From Actinomycetes bacterium (GTDB lineage Bacteria > Actinomycetota > Actinomycetes > Actinomycetales > Microbacteriaceae): a stretch of 34,449 nt of DNA. The translations under genes and the position numbers were made by a program. How positions within the stretch are numbered: position 1 is the first letter of the stretch; each line of letters starts with the position of its first letter. Under the pieces are notes generated by a model. That model searched no databases and had not been told where the DNA came from. It saw only the letters and a list, made by a program, of their open reading frames with translations. The DNA is taken from assembly GCA_023390155.1 (NCBI GenBank), contig JAEWDJ010000092.1:1-34449 (forward strand). Direction: 5' to 3'. This document shows positions 29,347-34,449 of this stretch, one piece after another.

Positions 29347-29645
29347 GCCCGCCCCTCCTTGATCTTCTTCCTGTCCCGAGGCGACATCCCGCCCCAGATC
29401 CCAAACCGTTCGTCGTGCTCAAGCGCGTACGCCAAACACCGCTCCCGCACGTCACACCGGCCGCACACCCGCTTCGCGTCCCGAGTCGACCCGCCCTTCT
29501 CCGGGAAGAACGCCTCCGGATCCGTCTGCAAGCAGAGACCCGCCGCCATCCACTCCCGCTCGATCTCCTCCCGGCTGTCCGGCACGACCGTCGCGAACAT
29601 CCGCGGCAGCCCCACCGGCTGCGGGAACACCTCCAGCTCGCTCAC
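29343..29645 (-). CDS. WhiB-family transcriptional regulator
   Basis: 100 residues. Four Cys, C38, C61, C64 and C70 (CGRCDVRERC at 61-70), that ligate the iron-sulfur cluster; the later FGIWGGMSPRDRKKIK (81-96) is the WhiB GxWGG turn plus a basic C-terminus. The family modulates transcription with the housekeeping sigma factor in actinobacteria. Phage WhiB proteins can act on host genes or block host WhiB. It overlaps both neighbours by 4 bases, so it is part of the early operon. Confidence 0.93.
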   Translation of the reverse strand: MSELEVFPQPVGLPRMFATVVPDSREEIEREWMAAGLCLQTDPEAFFPEKGGSTRDAKRVCGRCDVRERCLAYALEHDERFGIWGGMSPRDRKKIKEGRA

Positions 29646-29956
29646 GACGCCCGCCGCTCATCCCGACGCCGCCGCTCCTCCGACGCGTACGGCTGGAACA
29701 CCGCCGCCAACTCGCCACGACCGTGCCGGCGAGCGACCGTCACCACCGACTCCGCCGACCGCTTCACCGCAGCGGTGACCATCAGCGGATGCATCTGCCC
29801 GCCGAGCAGCCAGTCGACCTCATCCAGGAGCTCGATGCCCTGGAGGACCGCATGCTTCGTGCCCATCTCTTTCTCCCCCGGGACAGGCCACAGGAACCCA
29901 CCCCACGTGTGCAGCCGCCGCCACTCGACCGCTTCCGCCGACTCCAAGTAGGCCAC
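29642..29956 (-). CDS. Small protein of unknown function upstream of WhiB
   Basis: From the GTG at 29956, 104 residues, opening VAYLESAEAVEWRRLHTWGG, later MGTKHAVLQGIELLDEVDWL and a basic, Arg-rich end. A shorter form from the ATG at 29866 (74 residues) has a better Shine-Dalgarno (GGGGGAG). The extra 30 codons have the high G/C third-position use of real genes, so I lean to the long form with low certainty. The long form's start lies against the -10 element of the divergent gene. Unknown function. Confidence 0.55.
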   Translation of the reverse strand: MAYLESAEAVEWRRLHTWGGFLWPVPGEKEMGTKHAVLQGIELLDEVDWLLGGQMHPLMVTAAVKRSAESVVTVARRHGRGELAAVFQPYASEERRRRDERRAS

Positions 29957-29962
29957 TAGGCT
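29957..29962 (+). promoter_or_regulatory. Probable -10 element (TAGGCT)
   Basis: Same hexamer as before the DUF2510 gene. It ends 6 bases before the ATG at 29969, implying a leaderless mRNA. The -35 candidate TTCCGC is weak. Confidence 0.45.
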
Positions 29963-29968
29963 CCCGCC

Positions 29969-30238
29969 ATGACTGACCCACGTCGCACGCTCCACGGCCT
30001 TGAGAACTTGCCCAGCATCGGAGGCTCTGTCGACTTCTGGGCCAATGGAACCCAGTACCTGATCGACGCGGACCAGGTCGATGCGTGGGCTCTGTCCAAG
30101 AACATCGGCGGGAAGTGGCGTCGCGTCCTCGAATTCGGAACCGACCAGGATGGACGCCTCCAGATCTTCGACGAGCGGCTCGGTCCGATCCCCGCCGGGA
30201 CGGAAAGCTGGCAAGCGCTGGTCGGCCGACACCTGTAG
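29969..30238 (+). CDS. Small soluble protein, probable moron
   Basis: 89 residues beginning MTDPRRTLHGLENLPSIGGS, then FWANGTQYLIDADQVDAWAL and a basic-aromatic stretch GGKWRRVLEFGTDQDGR, ending QALVGRHL. Plus strand inside the minus-strand early operon, converging on the gene at 30244 with a gap of only 5 bases. It has no Shine-Dalgarno and its own TAGGCT element. The family is not recognised. Confidence 0.65.
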   Translation: MTDPRRTLHGLENLPSIGGSVDFWANGTQYLIDADQVDAWALSKNIGGKWRRVLEFGTDQDGRLQIFDERLGPIPAGTESWQALVGRHL

Positions 30239-30243
30239 CGGGC

Positions 30244-30594
30244 TCACACCGCCCTCCGCCCTGTGCCAGTCGTCAACGCCGCGCACTCCTGTTCCAACCG
30301 AATAGCCGTCGCACGTGCACGGTCCCGCTCGCCCTCGACATGTCGCAGAGCGGCCCCGAAGAGGATCGAGCCGGCGGCCGTTGCGAGACGCTCGTGGAGC
30401 AACTCCTCGCGGGCAGCCGCGAGCTCGGCGCGCAGGTTCGACTCCTGCACCTCCGACCACTCCGGATCCCGAGTCAGCTGGTCCCGCAACTCGGCCAGGA
30501 ACGACTGCACGTCGTCCGCTGTCCACGCGATCGGCGTGCTCGTCGCCGTAGCGATCGCCGCGTCCGTGAACGCGAGCGCATCCTGGGCGCTCAT
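30244..30594 (-). CDS. Helical protein of unknown function
   Basis: 116 residues, ATGA overlap with the preceding gene. Opens MSAQDALAFTDAAIATATST; the rest is one long helix (ESNLRAELAAAREELLHERL, then GERDRARATAIRLEQECAAL) and probably forms a coiled coil. No motif points to a function. Part of the recombination-side early cluster. Confidence 0.65.
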   Translation of the reverse strand: MSAQDALAFTDAAIATATSTPIAWTADDVQSFLAELRDQLTRDPEWSEVQESNLRAELAAAREELLHERLATAAGSILFGAALRHVEGERDRARATAIRLEQECAALTTGTGRRAV

Positions 30595-31085
30595 GCCCCA
30601 CCCCCGAACCCATCCGCGTGACCACGATCACCAGCACGCTGATCAGCTCGGTCCGTGCGGTGGTTGTCCAAAGCCGCCTCGAGGGTGTCGAGGAACTTCC
30701 GCATCGACCGCTCCCGCTGCTCCGCCATCAGATAGGCGAGCTTCAGCTCGTACGCCCGATCCGAAGCGCGCGCGATCTGCTCCGCCTCCGCCCGCGTCAC
30801 CTTGTCGCCCGTCGCCCGAAGGCGGACCGTCTCCTTGTCGATGAACGCCTCGAAGTCCGTCTTCGCCTTCGCGAACACCCGGCCGGCGTCCTCCAACTCC
30901 CAGTTGAAGTCCCACCGCATCGCCACCACCCGCTGCCCGAACGTCGCACCCGGGCCCAGCCGGTGCAGCGTCTCGACGAGCTTCGCGTGCAACGGCACCG
31001 TCAGGTCCGGTTCCGCGAGCCCGATGTCCCGGAGGACATCCCGCAGCATGGGCGGGATGTCCTCCGTCCGCTCGATCGTCGCCAT
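30591..31085 (-). CDS. Helical early protein of unknown function
   Basis: 164 residues from the ATG at 31085, 2 bases after the Sak4-like gene stop. First a compact part (MLRDVLRDIGLAEPDLTVPL, ALGPGATFG-type segment near 45), then a long charged helix (KTDFEAFIDKETVRLRATGD, DRAYELKLAYLMAEQRERSM). The coiled coil and the position next to recombination genes suggest a partner or regulator of recombination or replication proteins; inference only. Confidence 0.65.
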   Translation of the reverse strand: MATIERTEDIPPMLRDVLRDIGLAEPDLTVPLHAKLVETLHRLGPGATFGQRVVAMRWDFNWELEDAGRVFAKAKTDFEAFIDKETVRLRATGDKVTRAEAEQIARASDRAYELKLAYLMAEQRERSMRKFLDTLEAALDNHRTDRADQRAGDRGHADGFGGGA

Positions 31086-31087
31086 GA

Positions 31088-32182
31088 TCACGCCTCGCCG
31101 CCCGGAGTCGCCGTCGGCCACTCCGTCACAGCGTCGTCGGCCGGCTCTGCATCCGCGGGCGCCGCCTGCTCCTCCGACTGCTCAGGAAGCCGCTCGCGCA
31201 GCGTCCACAGCATCTCCTTCACCGTCGGGGCGTTCTCCTCCGGTCCGACCTTCAGGCCGAGCTCGCCCGCGGTCTCCGCATCGCTGTAGACACCGCGAAG
31301 CTGCACACGATCCCGGCACGCCGAAGCGAGCGCCACCCAGTCCCTCGACGGACGAGGGGGCATCGCGGGCGCCTGCGCAGGCTGGGGACGCTGCACCTGG
31401 TTCACCGGCGACACGCTCTCCGACTCACGCACCGTGTCCGAATGCGTACGCGCACCCATCGGCGCACCCTGCGTGATCCCGAGCCGCGACCACATAGCGT
31501 CCACCGTCCAGTCCTGCACGTCGGTCGGGCCCTTCAGCGGAAGATGCGCCGACCGGACACCGGTCAGCAGGAACTTCCCGCGCTCGCGCATCTCGACCAC
31601 CCAGTCGACGTCGAACGGCAGCGACTTGTGCCCCTGCACCTTCCACGTGCGCTCCGCCGTCGGCTGGCCGCCGTCCATCACCGCGACCTCGTCGAGACGC
31701 GCCGTGATCAGCACGGGCCCGTTGTGCGAGCGGAGCACGTCCATGACGTCCTTCCACTGCTGCGCGGCGACGTTCCACAGATCCATCGAGATCGTGTAGT
31801 CGTTGTTCGCGTTCTTGCGGCCCTTCGCCCGCCGGTTGGCCGCGACCTGCGCGTTGTCCGTGATCAGGTTCCACAGCCGGGTGCCCGAGTCCAGGACGAT
31901 CAGGTTCGGCTGCTCACCAGCCGGCTCGGCGACCGCGTCACGCACGGCGCCGAGGATGCCCTCGTAGGAGCCGTTGTGTAGCACGATCTCGAAGTTCGCA
32001 CCGGGGACGACGCCGTACTCGTCCGGGTCGTTCTCGCCGACACCGATCCACAGCGTGCGGTTCAGCAGGGGAGAGGCCGACGCCTGAGCACACGCCCACG
32101 ACTTCCCGGTCTTCTCCTTGCCCGCGAGCAGTCCGATCGGCCACGATGGCAGCCCTGTCGGCTTCCTCGTCTGCAGCGCCAT
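31088..32182 (-). CDS. Sak4-like RecA-fold ATPase
   Basis: 364 residues. Walker A GKEKTGKS (21-28), Walker B LIVLD (94-98), and a following SISM-like helix DYTISMDLWNVAAQQWKDVM. GPVLITARLDE and TWKVQGHKSLPFDVDWVVEM match Sak4-type phage ATPases. They are annealing/strand-exchange partners working with a 5'-3' exonuclease. A disordered Pro/Ser/Val-rich C-terminal tail (from about 250) ends the protein. Start ATG behind AAGGAG. Confidence 0.75.
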   Translation of the reverse strand: MALQTRKPTGLPSWPIGLLAGKEKTGKSWACAQASASPLLNRTLWIGVGENDPDEYGVVPGANFEIVLHNGSYEGILGAVRDAVAEPAGEQPNLIVLDSGTRLWNLITDNAQVAANRRAKGRKNANNDYTISMDLWNVAAQQWKDVMDVLRSHNGPVLITARLDEVAVMDGGQPTAERTWKVQGHKSLPFDVDWVVEMRERGKFLLTGVRSAHLPLKGPTDVQDWTVDAMWSRLGITQGAPMGARTHSDTVRESESVSPVNQVQRPQPAQAPAMPPRPSRDWVALASACRDRVQLRGVYSDAETAGELGLKVGPEENAPTVKEMLWTLRERLPEQSEEQAAPADAEPADDAVTEWPTATPGGEA

Positions 32183-33271
32183 CTAGTTCTTCTCCTTCGT
32201 GTTCTTCCCCGCGGTCACCCGCAGAGACGCCTTCTTCACCGTCACGCGCTCCGTACGCACCTGCCGCATGAACTTCGCCTCGTGCTCGGTCACCGCCGCC
32301 TGCTCCCGCTCGAACGCCTCCGCCGCCTGACGCAGATCGTCAGACGCCTGCTCCAGGCGCTCGTACAGACCCGCCGGCGCAGCCAGCGCAGCAGCCGTCG
32401 CGTCGAGCTCGATCACAGGGCGCTCCTCGACCACAGCCGGCGTGAACGACACCCGCGCCAGAGGCGACTCCTGCACCACCGACTCACCGGCGTCCAGCCG
32501 CTCGAACATCGCCCGGTACGCCGGCTCCTTGAGGTCCTTCGCCTGCTTCTCCAGATCCAGCCCTCGCAGGTAGTTGACCGCGAGTGTGTCGAGCTCCTCG
32601 TCGATCTCCGGCTCGATCGGCTCACGGTCGGCAGCGGCATCGAGCGCGGCCAGGAACCGGTCCGCGAGGACCTCCAGCTCCTCGGCCAGCGCCGCCGCCT
32701 CCGCGTCCCACTCCACCCACCACGTGCGCAGCACACCCGGGGCGAAGCCGCCGGCGACCATGATGCGGGGTTCGGCGGCATAGACGCAGCGGCGGGCGCC
32801 GATCACTCGCATCACCCAGACCTTCTGGATGAAGTAGCCCTTCGCCTCGTACGTCTCGGTCCCCGGGGCGATGTCGAGATGGTCGCCGTGGGTCTTGATC
32901 TCGTCCACCACCAGCTCACCGTCGAAGCCGACGCCGACACCGTCCGGCGACGCCAGCTTGCGCGGGTCGTCAGCGGCACGGAACACGCGATGCTCCGGGG
33001 CGATCATGAATCGGCGCTGCAGCTCGGCCGCGATGATCGGCTCCCGCTCGTTGCCCCACCGGGTGTACTGGTTCCCGGCGAACGAGTCCGTCGTGATGCC
33101 GAGCTTCAGCTTCACCAGCTCGGGGATCGTGATCTTCCCGAGGTACAGGTCCCGGATCTCGGTCGCCGTGATGCCGCGACGACGCTCCGCCAGCCACGCC
33201 TCACGGTCCTGATCGGACGCACCGGCGCGGGCCTCCAGCTCGAGCAGCTTGGACGCGATCGCCGTGCTCAT
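32183..33271 (-). CDS. YqaJ/Cas4-superfamily 5'-3' exonuclease
   Basis: 362 residues from the ATG at 33271 (ATGA overlap). ITATEIRDLYLG (34-45), YTRWGNEREP (69-78, Glu75), SPDG (108-111, Asp110) and ELVVDEIKTH (119-128, Glu124 and Lys126) are the PD-(D/E)xK nuclease residues of the YqaJ-type recombination exonucleases. A long helical C-terminus (EQASDDLRQAAEAFEREQAA) follows. Together with Sak4 it forms the phage recombination system. Confidence 0.85.
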   Translation of the reverse strand: MSTAIASKLLELEARAGASDQDREAWLAERRRGITATEIRDLYLGKITIPELVKLKLGITTDSFAGNQYTRWGNEREPIIAAELQRRFMIAPEHRVFRAADDPRKLASPDGVGVGFDGELVVDEIKTHGDHLDIAPGTETYEAKGYFIQKVWVMRVIGARRCVYAAEPRIMVAGGFAPGVLRTWWVEWDAEAAALAEELEVLADRFLAALDAAADREPIEPEIDEELDTLAVNYLRGLDLEKQAKDLKEPAYRAMFERLDAGESVVQESPLARVSFTPAVVEERPVIELDATAAALAAPAGLYERLEQASDDLRQAAEAFEREQAAVTEHEAKFMRQVRTERVTVKKASLRVTAGKNTKEKN

Positions 33272-33720
33272 CGGTTCGCCTTCCGCGCCTTGTAGCGACG
33301 GACTCGGTCGCGCCCGCACTCGGCGCAGGTGAAGCCGTCTCCCTGCCGGTGTTCGCCGACCTCCGCGATGACGTGGCCGTTGACGCACTCCCCGTCGCGT
33401 CGGGCACGGATCGCGGCAGCGGTCGCTCCGTTTCCGCGCGCGGTGTTCTCCTTCGTGGACACCGGCTCCAAGTGGTCCGGATTCACGCACCGCCGGTTCC
33501 GGCAGAGGTGATCGACGTCGTTCTCGCCGAGGTCGACGCCGGCCAGCGCGAGCGCCACGCGGTGCGCGAAGTACTGGCGGCCGTCGCGCTTGAAGCGGCC
33601 GTAGCCCTTCGAATCGAGAGAGCCACGCCACTCGATGCATCCGTTCGGGAGCATGGCAGTGAGAGCCGCGAACTCCTCCTCGGCGATCAGACCAGGCTCG
33701 ATCGTGTTGATGGTGTGCAT
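33268..33720 (-). CDS. HNH endonuclease
   Basis: 150 residues. The core is YFAHRVALALAGVD (about 50-63), VDHLCRNRRCVNPDHLEPVS (69-88), the AP2/HNH type in which His71, Asn and His86 with Cys residues bind the metal. A C-terminal zinc ribbon (CVNGHVI, FTCAECGRDRVRRYKARK) completes it, as in many phage homing-type HNH proteins. It may be a homing endonuclease or a recombination accessory nuclease. Confidence 0.85.
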   Translation of the reverse strand: MHTINTIEPGLIAEEEFAALTAMLPNGCIEWRGSLDSKGYGRFKRDGRQYFAHRVALALAGVDLGENDVDHLCRNRRCVNPDHLEPVSTKENTARGNGATAAAIRARRDGECVNGHVIAEVGEHRQGDGFTCAECGRDRVRRYKARKANR

Positions 33721-34085
33721 CAGGCCGCGTCACCGCCTTCCGGCGCGTCGACGTCCAGCACCGCGTCGCCACGCAGCGGCGTTACGGTCGCCTCCGCGGA
33801 CGGCAGCGGCACCCGACCCAGACGCACATCCGCGATCCCGGCCAGCTTCTGCCGCAGCACCTCCGCCTCCGCCTCATCCTCCACCGGCTCGACCCGTGTC
33901 AGCTGCACCGTCGGCGTCTGCAGACCAGCTGACGGGGTGATCTTGATGTCCGCAGTCTTGAACGTGACGATCGCCACGTGCTCCAGCTCCGGGTCGCCCA
34001 CCAGCCGGGTCGCCCAGGTGCCGCCGTGGAGGCCGTTCGCCTCGTTGTCCTTCGGCAGCGAACCCTTCAGCTTCGTCTCCGCCAT
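33720..34085 (-). CDS. Small protein of unknown function in the recombination cluster
   Basis: 121 residues from the ATG at 34085; the HNH gene start shares one base with its stop. Opens MAETKLKGSLPKDNEANGLH; TWATRLVGDPELEHVAIVTF and VQLTRVEPVEDEAEAEVLRQ follow, with an acidic C-terminus. It looks like a small beta-sheet protein with an added helix. No family recognised, though similar genes often lie beside recombination genes in actinophages. Confidence 0.6.
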   Translation of the reverse strand: MAETKLKGSLPKDNEANGLHGGTWATRLVGDPELEHVAIVTFKTADIKITPSAGLQTPTVQLTRVEPVEDEAEAEVLRQKLAGIADVRLGRVPLPSAEATVTPLRGDAVLDVDAPEGGDAA

Positions 34086-34087
34086 GA

Positions 34088-34449
34088 TCAGTTGCCCTCC
34101 TCGTTCACCACGGCCGACGAGGACGCGGGGTCGATCATGCGACCGAGCAGCTCGATCGCCTCGTCACGGTTGATCCGCGCCACCTGCACGAACTCCGAAT
34201 CGGCGTCCTCCTGGATCGCCTTCTTGTACTTCGCCTTCATCGCCGTGTAGACGGCGTCGTAGATGTCGTAGTACGCGTCCGAGTACTTCTCGATGGGCGA
34301 CCCGGCAGCGTCAGCGGCAGCGACAGCGTCAGCGGCAGCGTCAGCGTCAGCGCCAGCGGCAGCGACAGCGGCAGCGTCAGCGACAGCGGCAGCGGCAGCG
34401 TCAGCGACAGCGACAGCGTCAGCGGCAGCGGCAGCCTCAGCCACCGCGT
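34088..34449 (-). CDS. Ala-rich early protein encoded by a hexanucleotide repeat (5' end outside window or near edge)
   Basis: The frame is open to the window edge; a GTG at 34444 would give 118 residues, but the real start may lie outside. The first about 45 residues are alternating Ala-Ala/Asp/Val/Gly dipeptides from 22 perfect hexamers. The C-terminal 70 residues are real-looking: SPIEKYSDAYYDIYDAVYTA, then MKAKYKKAIQEDADSEFVQV and NRDEAIELLGRMID. Aromatic/charged helix, no family recognised. Confidence 0.6.
   Translation of the reverse strand, partial: AVAEAAAAADAVAVADAAAAAVADAAAVAAAGADADAAADAVAAADAAGSPIEKYSDAYYDIYDAVYTAMKAKYKKAIQEDADSEFVQVARINRDEAIELLGRMIDPASSSAVVNEEGN
34304..34435. repeat. 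22 tandem GNCAGC hexamers
   Basis: On the plus strand 22 uninterrupted units of GNCAGC (N mostly G, T or A; one C). On the coding strand the unit is GCTGNC, so every other codon is Ala and the alternating codon is Ala, Asp, Val or Gly. A simple-sequence tract of this kind gains and loses units by slippage, always in steps of two codons. Confidence 0.95.

Noticed and set aside
1..34449. Integrase, immunity repressor or tRNA genes
   Set aside because: None of the plausible proteins shows tyrosine or serine recombinase motifs, no cI-like repressor is evident, and no clover-leaf with a GTTCRA-type arm was found by eye. The excisionase-like HTH protein at 21600 is not enough to call the phage temperate.

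Overview
The window is a high-G+C segment of an actinobacterial siphovirus, either a phage genome or a prophage. A WhiB regulator, a DUF2510 protein, many GTG starts and GTGA/ATGA stop-start overlaps, TANNNT-type promoters and the actinophage type of portal, capsid and tail proteins all point to an actinobacterial host. Microbacteriaceae is a guess. No integrase, immunity repressor, tRNA or CRISPR array was seen, so lifestyle cannot be decided from this stretch. Nearly everything is coded on the minus strand, so the phage reads from right to left.

Right part (34449 to 21600), early and replication genes. An Ala-rich protein encoded by a hexanucleotide repeat is followed by a small protein, an HNH nuclease, a YqaJ-type exonuclease, a Sak4-like ATPase, two small unknown proteins, a small unknown protein, WhiB, a cytosine-C5 DNA methyltransferase, an HNH-like protein, a small HTH protein and a two-domain replication initiator. 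The initiator gene carries iteron-like repeats and an AT-rich stretch in its middle, a likely replication origin arranged as in lambda gene O. Then come a possible Mom/GNAT-like DNA modification protein, a DnaB/RepA-type helicase, SSB, a multi-CxxC protein, a DUF4326 protein and an excisionase-like HTH protein.

Middle (21599 to 18449). A 400-base non-coding stretch holds seven consecutive stem-loops and separates the early operon from a plus-strand DUF2510 membrane protein. Leftward from about 20870 runs a set of small genes, two of them paralogous, then an HNH nuclease of the terminase-associated type, a lower-G+C membrane protein, a G-quadruplex motif and a putative 13-codon leader peptide coupled to the small terminase.

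Left part (18448 to 219), late genes in the usual order: small and large terminase, portal, MuF-like protein, scaffold, decoration protein, major capsid, SAP-domain protein, head-tail adaptors, tail terminator, major tail protein with an Ig-like C-terminus, tail assembly chaperones with a -1 frameshift, tape measure, distal tail protein, jelly-roll-like fibre, a 41-residue protein, a CHAP/NlpC-like cell-wall hydrolase, a Gp37-like tail protein and a fibre with an S74 intramolecular chaperone. A plus-strand gene enters from the left edge and converges on the last one.

Four genes (18640-19500 minus; 20924-21199, 27252-27719 and 29969-30238 plus) stand apart. They lack a Shine-Dalgarno sequence, carry a TANNNT hexamer ending 6-7 bases before the ATG, sit alone or against the operon direction, and several look less G+C-rich than their neighbours. 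They look like leaderless, independently transcribed morons.
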